NCBI RefSeq assembly: GCF_031180885.1 | Contig: NZ_JAPSLK010000028.1 | Span: 1 to 64,000, forward strand | Direction: 5' to 3' | Origin: Saccharothrix sp. | Lineage (GTDB): Bacteria > Actinomycetota > Actinomycetes > Mycobacteriales > Pseudonocardiaceae | Length of the DNA stretch: 64,000 bases | Shown here: piece by piece, positions 36,495 to 48,260 of the stretch | Layout: every line of letters begins with the position of its first letter | Position numbering within the stretch: position 1 is the stretch's first letter | Position numbers and translations under genes: made by a program | The notes under the pieces: model-generated | Told to the model about the DNA's origin: nothing | Databases searched by the model: none | Seen by the model: only the letters and a program-made list of their open reading frames with translations

Positions 36495-36996
36495 CCGTCC
36501 CGGCGTCGACGACCCCGGCCTCGGCCGGAGGCTGGGCGTCGACGTCGGCTCGGTGCGGGTGGGGATCGCGCTCAGCGACCCCGGGGCATTCCTCGCGACC
36601 CCGCTGGTTACCCTGTCGCGTGACGAGAAGACCGGCCGGGACCTGGCAGACCTGGCCGGGCTCGTCACCGAGCACCAGGTGGTGGAGGTCGTGGTCGGAC
36701 TGCCCCGAACCCTGGCCGGGCGGCACGGGCCGGCGGCGGAGGCGGCGGCGGCGTACGCTGCGGCGTTGGCTGAGCGGGTCGCACCGGTCCCGGTGCGCCT
36801 GCACGACGAACGGCTCACCACCGTCACGGCCGGCCGCGTGCTCGCCGAGCGCGGGGTGAAGGGCAAGAAGCAACGCGCCGTCGTGGACCAGGCCGCCGCC
36901 GTGGAGATCCTCCAGTCCTGGCTGGACGGGCGGGCGCGACACGTGGCCCGCTCCGCCGACGAGGAGCAGGCCCCCGGACCGAAGGACCGCACGTGA
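36481..36996 (+). CDS. ruvX: RuvX/YqgF-type Holliday junction resolvase-like protein
   Basis: 171 aa from TTG 36481, overlapping the end of alaS by 14 nt. RNase-H-like motifs [28 protein letters not shown] and [13 protein letters not shown] are present, with [13 protein letters not shown] at the end. Role is the processing of 16S rRNA 5' end or branched DNA. Its stop overlaps the mltG start (GTGA). Confidence 0.92.
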
Positions 36997-38216
36997 GCGA
37001 CGACCTCGGGTTGTTCAGCGAACCTGACGTGCAGCACCACGAGCAGGACCGAGCGCGCGGCAAGGCCGCCGCGGCCGCCCGGCGGGCCAAGCGCCGCCGG
37101 AAGAAGACCGTGCTGTGGCTGGTGGTCGCGCTGGTGCTGGTCGGCGGTGGCGCCGGCGCGTACTACGGCTACCAGCAGCTGCGCGGCATCGGCTCCTACG
37201 AGGACTACGCCGGCGCCGGCGAGGGTGACGTGGTGGTCGAGGTCAAGGACGGCGACCTGGTCACCACCATCGCCACCTCGCTCAAGGAGCAGGGCGTCGT
37301 GGCCAGCGCGCGGGCGTTCACGGAGGCGGGCGAGGGCGACTCGCGGGTGACCGCCATCCAGCCCGGCTTCTACCTGATGAAGACGAAGATGTCGGGCAAG
37401 GCCGCGGTCGAGCGGATGGTCGACCCGAAGGCCAAGGTCGTGCCGCTGGAGGTCAAGGGCGGCAACGTCCTGCACGACATCACCGCGCCGGACGGCAAGG
37501 TCACCAAGGGCATCCTGTCGATGCTGTCCGACGCCTCGTGCGCCGAGCTGGACGGCGTGAAGAAGTGCGTCACCCCGCAGGAGCTGCGGGACGCGGCGGA
37601 GAACGCCGACCCGGTGGCCCTCGGCGTCCCCGACTGGGCCTTGCCGGACGTGGCCAAGGCGCCCAAGGAGCACCGCCTGGAGGGCCTGATCACCCGGGGC
37701 CTGTACCACCTCAAGCCGGGCGCGTCGGCGGTGGAGCTGCTCAAGAGCGTCATCGAGACGTCCAACACCAGGTTGCAGGGCTACGGCATCCCCGGCGGCA
37801 CGACGAAGACCGGTTTCCGCCCGTACGAGGTGCTGGTCATCGCGTCGCTGGTGGAGAAGGAGGGCCTGGAGAAGGACTTCGGCAAGATCTCCCAGGTCAT
37901 CTACAAGCGCCTGGCGGAGAACCACATCCTCCAGTTCGACTCGACGGTCAACTACAAGCTCGAACGCCCGATCATCACCACCAGCGACGAGGACCGCGAG
38001 CGCTCGGGCCCGTACAACACCTACAGCGTCAAGGGCCTGACCCCGACCCCGATCGCCTCGGTGAGCCGCGAGGCCATCACCGCGGCCATCACGCCCGAGC
38101 CCGGGTCGTTCATGTACTTCGTGAAGTGCCAGAAGGATGGCACTTCGTGCTTCTCGGACAACATCACCGAACACAACCGCCTGGTCGCCAAGGCGCGCGC
38201 GGAGGGTGTCTTCTGA
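36993..38216 (+). CDS. mltG: MltG endolytic transglycosylase
   Basis: 407 aa. Cytoplasmic basic N-terminus, one membrane helix (about 38-58), a LysM-like segment and the YceG/MltG catalytic domain with conserved Glu288 in IASLVEKEG followed by [10 protein letters not shown] and [16 protein letters not shown]. It terminates nascent glycan strands at the membrane. It keeps the alaS-ruvX-mltG-aroE order of actinobacteria. Confidence 0.95.
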   Translation: MSDDLGLFSEPDVQHHEQDRARGKAAAAARRAKRRRKKTVLWLVVALVLVGGGAGAYYGYQQLRGIGSYEDYAGAGEGDVVVEVKDGDLVTTIATSLKEQGVVASARAFTEAGEGDSRVTAIQPGFYLMKTKMSGKAAVERMVDPKAKVVPLEVKGGNVLHDITAPDGKVTKGILSMLSDASCAELDGVKKCVTPQELRDAAENADPVALGVPDWALPDVAKAPKEHRLEGLITRGLYHLKPGASAVELLKSVIETSNTRLQGYGIPGGTTKTGFRPYEVLVIASLVEKEGLEKDFGKISQVIYKRLAENHILQFDSTVNYKLERPIITTSDEDRERSGPYNTYSVKGLTPTPIASVSREAITAAITPEPGSFMYFVKCQKDGTSCFSDNITEHNRLVAKARAEGVF

Positions 38217-38218
38217 CC

Positions 38219-39067
38219 GTGGCCGTTCGTCACGCCGCGGTGATCGGGTCACCGGTGTCGCACTCGCTGTCCCCGGTGCTGCACAACGCGGCCTTCGAGG
38301 CTCTGGGTTTGTCGGAGTGGTCGTACGGGCGCATCGAGTGCGCGGAGGACGGCGTCGAGCCGTTGGTCCGGGGGTTGGACTCGTCGTGGGTCGGCTTGTC
38401 GGTCACCATGCCCGGCAAGCGCGCCGCTCTGGCCGTTGCGTCTTCGGTTTCTCCGCGGGCTGCTTTGGTAGGGGCGGCCAACACTTTGGTGCCTCGCGGT
38501 GCGGGGTGGCACGCCGACAACACCGACGTGGATGGGGTCTTGGGCGCTCTACGGGCGGAGTGCGGTTTTTTTGCTGGTTCTCGCGGCGTGTTGCTGGGTG
38601 CGGGCGGCACGGCGACGGCGGCTTTGGTGGCGTTGGCTTCCGTGGGCGTACGGGACGTGTCGTTGGTCGTACGGTCGGTGAGCCGTGCCGGCGAGGCTTC
38701 GGCGTGTGCTGAACGTGCCGGGGTCGCGCTGACCCTGATCCCTTGGGAGGACGCGGACTTCGCCGAGCTGGCGGCTTCTTCGGACGTGTTGGTCAGCACC
38801 GTTCCGCCCGCGGCCACCGAGCCGATCGCGTCGGAACTGGCCGAATCGCCTTGTGCACTCGACGTCATCTACCACCCGTGGCCCACGCCTTTGGCTTACG
38901 CGGTGGAGAAGCGGGGGCGGGCGTTGGCGACCGGCTTGGACATGCTGATGCACCAGGCCTTCGGCCAGTCCGAACAGTTCACCGGCCAACCCGCTCCCCG
39001 CGAGGCGATGCGAGCCGCCCTCCGAGCCGCCACCGACAACGTCCTCCCGCTACCCCTGGGCGAGTAG
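38219..39067 (+). CDS. aroE: shikimate dehydrogenase
   Basis: 282 aa from GTG 38219, 2 nt after mltG. GSPVSHSLSPVLHNAAF binds shikimate; VTMPGKRAAL carries the catalytic Lys; GAGGTATAAL is the NADP loop; ADNTDVDG and GLDMLMHQAF are conserved. From about 38430 to 38760 the codons are unusually rich in gct, ttg, tct and ttt compared with the neighbours, and codons for Phe-Phe form a T7 run (38566-38572). It catalyses the fourth step of the chorismate pathway. Confidence 0.93.
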   Translation: MAVRHAAVIGSPVSHSLSPVLHNAAFEALGLSEWSYGRIECAEDGVEPLVRGLDSSWVGLSVTMPGKRAALAVASSVSPRAALVGAANTLVPRGAGWHADNTDVDGVLGALRAECGFFAGSRGVLLGAGGTATAALVALASVGVRDVSLVVRSVSRAGEASACAERAGVALTLIPWEDADFAELAASSDVLVSTVPPAATEPIASELAESPCALDVIYHPWPTPLAYAVEKRGRALATGLDMLMHQAFGQSEQFTGQPAPREAMRAALRAATDNVLPLPLGE

Positions 39068-39071
39068 GCAC

Positions 39072-39337
39072 GTGGCCGGGAAGGCGCCGCTGATCTCGGC
39101 GTCCCGCTACGACTACGAGCACCTCCCTGACCTCCCTCCGTCGCGGGGACACCGGCCACCATCGTCCGCTTCGACGCCTGGCGCCAGGCCCGCATCGCCC
39201 CGCCCTGGTGGACCCTCCTCGCCGCCACCCGGAAGTGCTCGGCGACCTGGTCCATGGGGTTGGCCGTGGTCTGCTCCAACAGCTTCGCGCCCTCGGCGCT
39301 GTCCGTCATCCGGCGGTGCTGCGGGACCGAGGACTGA
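39072..39337 (+). pseudogene. decayed remnant of a caspase/KAP-NTPase conflict-type protein
   Basis: No intact gene. In one frame, 39072-39146 encodes KAPLISASRYDYEHLPDLP, close to the N-terminal strand pattern of caspase-like (peptidase C14) domains. In another frame, from 39149 to a stop at 39335, it reads TIVRFDAWRQARIAPPWWTLL, close to the KAP P-loop NTPase signature FNAWR-x-PPWW-LL. The two lie only 77 nt apart, far less than a caspase domain, so a deletion and a frameshift are required. The assignment is by pattern memory, not search. Confidence 0.45.
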
Positions 39338-39375
39338 GGAGGCCCTGCCCGCGCGAGGGTGCGGGCAGGGCCTCC
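39338..39375 (-). terminator. strong terminator hairpin after ptsH
   Basis: ggaggccctgcccgc (39338-39352) pairs perfectly with gcgggcagggcctcc (39361-39375) around an 8-nt loop. It starts 11 nt after the ptsH stop on the minus strand. No T-run, as is usual in high-GC actinomycetes. Confidence 0.85.
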
Positions 39376-39385
39376 CGGGAGTGGA

Positions 39386-39655
39386 TCAGGCCTCGTCGAG
39401 GTCGGTCGCGATGATGGACGCGATGGCTTCCAGCGCGGCGTCCGCGCCTTCGCCGTCGGCCGCCAGCACGACCTCGTCGCCGTGCATCGCCCCGAGTGTC
39501 ATCAGGCCGAGCACGCTGGCCGCCTCGACCGGCTGGCCGTCCTCCTTGCGGATGGTGACCTTCACCGGCTGACCGGCCGCCGCCTTGGCCAGCACCGCCG
39601 CCGGGCGGGCGTGCAGGCCCACCTTGCTCGCCACGGTGACCCGTCGCTCAGGCAT
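39386..39655 (-). CDS. ptsH: phosphocarrier protein HPr
   Basis: 89 aa, normal HPr length. Active-site His15 in GLHARPAAV; Ser47 region ASVLGLMTLG is conserved. ATG 39655 has AAAGGA upstream. It passes phosphate from enzyme I to EIIA. It is third in the dasR-like/nagE/ptsH operon on the minus strand. Confidence 0.95.
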   Translation of the reverse strand: MPERRVTVASKVGLHARPAAVLAKAAAGQPVKVTIRKEDGQPVEAASVLGLMTLGAMHGDEVVLAADGEGADAALEAIASIIATDLDEA

Positions 39656-39687
39656 GATCCGTCCTTTCGTCGTTCACGGAGTGCAGG

Positions 39688-40989
39688 TCAGGACGCCGGC
39701 GCGCCGGACTTGCCGTCCTTCTTGTCGCCCTTGCCGCCGCCGTTCGCGGTCTCCACCACGCTCGGGTCGGCCTCCGGGTCCTCGTCCTCGTTGCGACCCG
39801 GTGTGCGCAGGTTCCACTTCTGGATGACGAAGCGGAACAGGAAGTAGTAGATCACCGCGTAGATCAGGCCGAGGACGATGATCAGCAGCGGCTTCTCGGC
39901 GATGTTGAAGTTGATCAGGTAGTCGATGGCGCCCGCGGAGAAGCCGAAGCCGTCGCGGATGCCCAGGGCGTTGCTGATCGCCAGCGAGGTGCCGGTGAGG
40001 ATCGCGTGGATCACGTACAGCGGCCACGCCACGAACATGAACGCGAACTCCAGCGGCTCGGTGACACCCGTGATGAACGAGGTCAGCGCGGCCGAGCCCA
40101 TGATGCCGGCGATGATCTTCCTCTGCGCCGGGCGGGCCGTGTGGATGATCGCCAGCGCCGCGGCCGGCAGGGCGAACATGAAGATCGGGAAGAAGCCGGT
40201 CATGAACGTGCCCGCGGTCGGGTCGCCCGCGAAGAACCGGTTGAGGTCGCCGGTCTTGCCCTCGTACTCGCCCACGACCTGCCAGATGAACGTGTTCGGG
40301 ATGTGGTGCAGGCCCAGCGGGATGAGCAGGCGGTTGATCACGCCGTAGATGCCCGCGCCGACGATCGTGCTGTCGGAGATGGTCTTGCCGACCCACTCCA
40401 GGCCCTTGTCGAACCCGGGGTAGACCAGGCTCATCAGCACGCCGACGACGATCATGACGCCCGCGACGATGATCGGCACGAACCGGCGGCCGCCGAAGAA
40501 CGCCAGGTACGGGGGCAGCTTGATGCGGTGGTACCGCTGCCACAGCACGGCGGTGATCAGGCCGACGACGATGCCCGCCAGCACCGAGTAGTTGATCAGT
40601 TCCTGCTTGGCCGTCGCGGGTGCGTCCGCGGGCAGCGGCAGCATGATCGGCGACATGGCCTTGAAGACGCCTTCGAGCACCACGAAGCCCACGACCGCGG
40701 CCAGTGCGGTCGAGCCGTCACCGCGCCGGGCGAAACCGATGGCCACGCCCACGGCGAACAGCAGCGGCAGGGCGCCGAAGATGGCACCGCCGGCGCCGCC
40801 GATGACGGCGGCCACCTGGTTCCAGCCCAGGCCGTCCTTGCCGAGCAGGTCGTCCTGTCCGAGTCGCAGCAAGAGTGCCGCGGCCGGCAACGAGGCGATC
40901 GGCAGCATGAGACTGCGACCGAACCGCTGGAGAGCAGCGAGACCCTTGATCTCTCGACCGCCGGTCGCCTGAGGGGCGCTGGCGCTCAT
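39688..40989 (-). CDS. nagE: PTS EIIC permease, N-acetylglucosamine type
   Basis: 433 aa, about ten membrane helices. EIIC signatures: LMLPIASLPAAALLLRLGQ, GLHHIPNTFIWQ, GFFPIFMFALPAAALA and ITGVTEPLEFAFMF. It is a stand-alone EIIC with EIIB and EIIA encoded separately and divergently, as in Streptomyces NagE2/NagF/Crr. A hydrophilic tail of 30 residues follows. ATG overlaps the regulator stop (ATGA). Confidence 0.93.
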   Translation of the reverse strand: MSASAPQATGGREIKGLAALQRFGRSLMLPIASLPAAALLLRLGQDDLLGKDGLGWNQVAAVIGGAGGAIFGALPLLFAVGVAIGFARRGDGSTALAAVVGFVVLEGVFKAMSPIMLPLPADAPATAKQELINYSVLAGIVVGLITAVLWQRYHRIKLPPYLAFFGGRRFVPIIVAGVMIVVGVLMSLVYPGFDKGLEWVGKTISDSTIVGAGIYGVINRLLIPLGLHHIPNTFIWQVVGEYEGKTGDLNRFFAGDPTAGTFMTGFFPIFMFALPAAALAIIHTARPAQRKIIAGIMGSAALTSFITGVTEPLEFAFMFVAWPLYVIHAILTGTSLAISNALGIRDGFGFSAGAIDYLINFNIAEKPLLIIVLGLIYAVIYYFLFRFVIQKWNLRTPGRNEDEDPEADPSVVETANGGGKGDKKDGKSGAPAS

Positions 40990-41753
40990 GGGTTACCTCC
41001 CTTGGCGGAGAAAGGGCCGGATTCCGGGACGGTCCGGTCCAGTTGCATGGTCACCTGGTAGAGATCGCCCCGGTACCAGGACGTCATGTCTTCCACGGGC
41101 CGGCCGGCGGAGCTGGTGACCCGGCGGAAGACCAGCAGCGGACTGCCGGTTCGCACGCCCAGCAACCGCGCGGTCTCCGGGTCCGCGCCTTCGGCCCAGA
41201 CCGTCTGATCCGCGTGGTCGAGCTGGACGCCGTAGGTGTCGGCGAGCAGCGAGTAGAGGGAGCCGGTCAGGTCGTGCCGGTGCAGGTCGGGGACGACCCG
41301 CCGGCTGTACCAGCCGCGCTCCACGGCCAGCGGCACCCCGTCGGCCAGCCGCAGGCGGACCACGTGGCACGCGGGCTCGTGCGGGGGCAGGCCCAGGGCG
41401 GCGGCCGCCGACGGCGGCGGGACCTCCTCGGCGCACCTCAGCACCCCGGTCGCGGGGGTGGACCCCCGCCGGCGCATGTCGTCGGTGAACGACTCCAGGT
41501 AGAGCTGGGCGTCCATCCGGCGGCGGGCGGTGAACGTGCCCCGGCCCTTGGCCCTGGTCAACAGCCCTTCGGCGACGAGCTGGCCGACCGCGGCGCGCAC
41601 CGTGATCCGGGAGACCCGGTAGAGCTGGGCGAGGTCGCGCTCGGACGGGATCGGGGAGCCGGGGGGCAGCTCCTGCTCGGCCATGCGCCGCAGGATGTCG
41701 CGGAGCTGGGCGTGCTTGGGCTTGGGCCCGTCGACGATCTCGTCGCGGTTCAT
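40986..41753 (-). CDS. dasR: GntR/HutC regulator, DasR-like
   Basis: 255 aa from ATG 41753, with GGGGAGG 5 nt upstream. N-terminal GntR winged helix (IPSERDLAQLYRVSRITVRAAV) and C-terminal UTRA effector domain (about 90-245). The downstream nagE and the dre-type palindrome 47 nt upstream make it the likely DasR, which binds glucosamine-6-phosphate. In-frame sequence upstream to 41852 crosses the operator and is not coding. Confidence 0.88.
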   Translation of the reverse strand: MNRDEIVDGPKPKHAQLRDILRRMAEQELPPGSPIPSERDLAQLYRVSRITVRAAVGQLVAEGLLTRAKGRGTFTARRRMDAQLYLESFTDDMRRRGSTPATGVLRCAEEVPPPSAAAALGLPPHEPACHVVRLRLADGVPLAVERGWYSRRVVPDLHRHDLTGSLYSLLADTYGVQLDHADQTVWAEGADPETARLLGVRTGSPLLVFRRVTSSAGRPVEDMTSWYRGDLYQVTMQLDRTVPESGPFSAKGGNP

Positions 41754-41798
41754 GACACCTCCCCGTGCTCGCGCTCGCAGACCGGGATTGGTACTTTC

Positions 41799-41814
41799 CG
41801 GTCTAGACCAGTTG
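41799..41814. promoter_or_regulatory. DasR dre operator
   Basis: ccggtctagaccagtt, with the perfect core GGTCTAGACC at 41800-41809, matches the DasR-responsive element. It sits between the dasR-like gene and EIIB gene, so it can control both divergent operons and autoregulate dasR. Confidence 0.9.
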
Positions 41815-41920
41815 GTGCGGGGAGGATGCTCCGCGCGCCAAGCGGGTGTCAACCGCCGTTACGCGACCGTGGCCGAGCGGTGGCACCCTCACCACAGGTG
41901 TGTCGAGAGAGGACTGCGAA

Positions 41921-42157
41921 GTGGCGGACGACAAGGCGGCTGGGATCCTCGCCGCGCTCGGTGGGGCGGACAACATCATCGAGATCGAGCCGTGCATCAC
42001 GCGGCTGCGCTGCGAGCTGGAGGACGGCTCGGTCGTGGACGAGGCGGCGCTGAAGAAGCTCGGCGCGCACGGCGTCATGCGGCAGGGCAACGTCGTCCAG
42101 GTGGTCGTGGGCCCGGAGGCGGACACCATCGCGAGCGACATCGAGGACCTCCTGTGA
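41921..42157 (+). CDS. nagF: PTS EIIB protein, GlcNAc type
   Basis: 78 aa from GTG 41921. Phospho-Cys in IEPCITRLRCEL, and GAHGVMRQGNVVQVVVG is the usual EIIB end. Like Streptomyces NagF it is a free-standing EIIB. It overlaps the EIIA start (GTGA). Confidence 0.93.
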   Translation: MADDKAAGILAALGGADNIIEIEPCITRLRCELEDGSVVDEAALKKLGAHGVMRQGNVVQVVVGPEADTIASDIEDLL

Positions 42158-42609
42158 CGCTTCGGGTGGGCAGCCCGGTCGCCGGGCGCGTGGTGCCGCT
42201 GACCGAGGTGCCGGACCCGGTGTTCGCGCAGGCGATGGTCGGCCCGGGGATCGCCGTGGAGCCGGACCGGGTGGCGGCCGAGGTGGTGTCCCCGGTGGAC
42301 GGCACGGTCGTCACGCTGCACCCGCACGCGTTCGTCGTGGCCACCGGCGACGGTGCGGCCGTGCTGGTGCACCTGGGCATCGACACGGTGAAGCGCAAGG
42401 GCGAGGGCTTCACCCTGCACGTGGTGAAGGGTGAGTCGGTCCGGGCCGGCCAGGCGATCGTGACGTGGGACCCGGCCGAGATCGAGGCTGCCGGCTTCGC
42501 CCCGATCTGCCCGGTCATCGCGCTGGACGCCAGTGCGGACGCGTTGCTCGACCAGGCCTCCGACGGTCCGGTGGCGGCGGGCGACGCCTTGTTCTCCTGG
42601 CGGCGATGA
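42154..42609 (+). CDS. crr: PTS EIIA (Crr-type, glucose family)
   Basis: 151 aa from GTG 42154. Active-site His in AVLVHLGIDTV, second conserved His in TLHPHAFVV. SPVDGTVV and HVVKGESVRAGQ are standard EIIA-Glc family patterns. It donates phosphate to EIIB and completes the sugar PTS with nagE and ptsH across the divergent promoter. Confidence 0.95.
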   Translation: MTLRVGSPVAGRVVPLTEVPDPVFAQAMVGPGIAVEPDRVAAEVVSPVDGTVVTLHPHAFVVATGDGAAVLVHLGIDTVKRKGEGFTLHVVKGESVRAGQAIVTWDPAEIEAAGFAPICPVIALDASADALLDQASDGPVAAGDALFSWRR

Positions 42610-42627
42610 CCTCCTCTTTCGACGACT

Positions 42628-42658
42628 GGCGCGACTGAATGGACCATTCAGTCGCGCC
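42628..42658 (+). terminator. terminator after crr
   Basis: ggcgcgactgaatgg and ccattcagtcgcgcc are fully complementary (effectively a 13-bp stem, 5-nt loop), followed by ttcccttgt. It starts 19 nt after the EIIA stop. Confidence 0.9.
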
Positions 42659-42699
42659 TTCCCTTGTGCTCCGAACGGCCCAGTGGACACGCTGGGTCC

Positions 42700-43263
42700 A
42701 TGGTCATCTACTCGCTGTCAGGCTTTCTGGTCGGAGCCTTCGGGGCTCGTCTGCTGCGCTCGCTCCCGCGCGGTGCGTCCGTCCACTGGGCGTGGTGCGC
42801 GCTGCCCACAGCCGGCCTGTGGGCGCTGTCCGCCGGAGTTCCTCCCCGGTGGCTGCCGGTGCCGTTCTTGGTCGCCTGGCTCGGCGTGCTGTTGTCCGTC
42901 GTGGACTTCCGGCACCGACGCCTCCCCGATTTCCTCACCCTGCCCGCGTACCCGCTGGTGGGCGGCGTGCTGGCGGTGTGCGGGGCGGACCTCGCGCGGG
43001 CTCTGGGCGGCGGCTTGGCGTACTTCGGGCTGCACTTGGCGGTGCACAAGCTGTCACCGGCCTCCATGGGTGGGGGAGACGTCAAGCTGGCCGGGTCGCT
43101 GGGCGCGGTGCTGGGTTCGGTGTCGTGGGTTGCGCTGCCCGTGGCTGCGGTCCTCGCGAGCGTCATCACACTGACGATCGCGCTGTGGCGACCCAGGGAC
43201 GGGCCGCCGCACGGTCCCGGGTTGGTCGGTGCGACGTGGCTGGTGTCACTGGCCGGCGGGTAG
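42700..43263 (+). CDS. prepilin peptidase (A24 family)
   Basis: 187 aa from ATG 42700. Six to seven membrane helices; catalytic Asp residues in VVDFRHRRLPDFLTLP and in GGGDVKLAGSLGAVLG (GxGD motif). It lacks the N-terminal methylase domain, as usual in actinobacteria. It normally lies between aroE and aroC; here the PTS genes separate it from aroE. Confidence 0.9.
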   Translation: MVIYSLSGFLVGAFGARLLRSLPRGASVHWAWCALPTAGLWALSAGVPPRWLPVPFLVAWLGVLLSVVDFRHRRLPDFLTLPAYPLVGGVLAVCGADLARALGGGLAYFGLHLAVHKLSPASMGGGDVKLAGSLGAVLGSVSWVALPVAAVLASVITLTIALWRPRDGPPHGPGLVGATWLVSLAGG

Positions 43264-43347
43264 TGGCGGCGCACACCGGACAGGTTCGGGTGCGACGTCG
43301 GTAACCAGGGCTCTCGGTGCTGTTAACGCTGTGAAAGGATTCGCGGC

Positions 43348-44543
<1,196 letters not shown>

Positions 44544-44547
<4 letters not shown>

Positions 44548-45053
44548 GCCCGCGCTACGTCGTCCTCGGCCCGCCCGGCGCGGGCAAGACGACCGTGGGG
44601 CAGTTGCTCGCGGCCCGGCTCGGGGTGGCCTTCCGGGACACCGACGAGGACGTGGTCGCCACCGCCGGCAAACCCATCGCCGACATCTTCACCACCGACG
44701 GCGAACCCGCGTTCCGGGCGCTGGAGGAGGAGGCGGTCGCGAAGGGCCTGGCCGAGCACGACGGCGTGCTGGCGCTGGGCGGCGGCGCGGTGCTGTCCGC
44801 CGCGACCCGCGCGCGGCTGGCGGCGCACACCGTGGTGTTCCTCAACGTCGGCATGGCCGAGGGCGTGCGGCGGACGGGCCTGTCCACCGCGCGGCCCCTG
44901 CTGGCCGGCGTGAACCCGCGCGCCACCTTCAAGGCGCTGCTGGACGCCCGGCTCCCGCTGTACCGGGAGGTCGCCACCATCGAGGTGGGCACCGACCAGT
45001 TGGAGCCGGAGCAGGTGGTCGACGCCGTCCTGGCGAAGGCGGAACGGACCTGA
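44544..45053 (+). CDS. aroK: shikimate kinase
   Basis: 169 aa. P-loop GPPGAGKTT, shikimate-binding DTDEDVV, GGGAVL and lid Arg in STARPLL. Normal length. GTG 44544 overlaps aroC. Confidence 0.96.
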
Positions 45054-45057
45054 CCCG

Positions 45058-47733
<2,676 letters not shown>

Positions 47734-47777
47734 CGGGCGGGGCTGCGGCCGACGGCGGGGCTGCGGCGGGCGGGCGC

Positions 47778-48170
47778 GTGACCCACGGGGCGCTGCACCA
47801 CGTCGAACTCTGGGTGCCTGACCTGGGGCGCGCGGAGGCGAGCATCGGCTGGCTGCTGCGCGAGTTGGGCTGGAGCGAGTACCAGCGCTGGTCCGCCGGG
47901 GTTAGTTGGCGCCTTGGCCCCACCTACGTCGTGGTCGAGGAGTCGCCCGCCCTCGATCGGCACCACAGGCTCGGGACCGGGCTCAACCACCTCGCCTTCC
48001 ACGTCGCGACCCGCGGCCGAGTGGACGAGCTGACCGAAGCGGCCCCGAAGCACGGATGGGCGTTGATGTTCGGGGACACGCACCCTCATGCGGGTGGTCC
48101 TGATCACTACGCCGCCTACCTGGAGAACACGGACGGTTTCGAGGTGGAGTTGGTCGCGTCCGAACGGTAG
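47778..48170 (+). CDS. VOC-family (glyoxalase-fold) protein
   Basis: 130 aa from GTG 47778; GTG 47730 would overlap aroQ and add a Gly/Ala-rich segment. LHHVELWVPDLGRAEASIGWLL and LNHLAFHV with a final Glu in GFEVELV match the metal-binding vicinal-oxygen-chelate fold. Substrate unknown. Confidence 0.8.
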   Translation: MTHGALHHVELWVPDLGRAEASIGWLLRELGWSEYQRWSAGVSWRLGPTYVVVEESPALDRHHRLGTGLNHLAFHVATRGRVDELTEAAPKHGWALMFGDTHPHAGGPDHYAAYLENTDGFEVELVASER

Positions 48171-48186
48171 TCACCCGAGAGGGTGA
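48171..48186 (+). terminator. small hairpin after the VOC gene
   Basis: tcaccc-gaga-gggtga immediately follows the stop codon; a weak 6-bp stem, possibly the end of the aro operon. Confidence 0.35.
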
Positions 48187-48260
48187 GTGGATCTCTACAC
48201 TGATGCGGAACCGGGGTCGCCGCACGTTGCTCCCCGTGATCAAAACCGGAAGTGGAGACC

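Noticed and set aside
38896-39309. 137-codon minus-strand frame starting MTDSAEGAKLL
   Set aside because: It is antisense to aroE and the KAP-like remnant, whose signature on the plus strand explains the sequence better.
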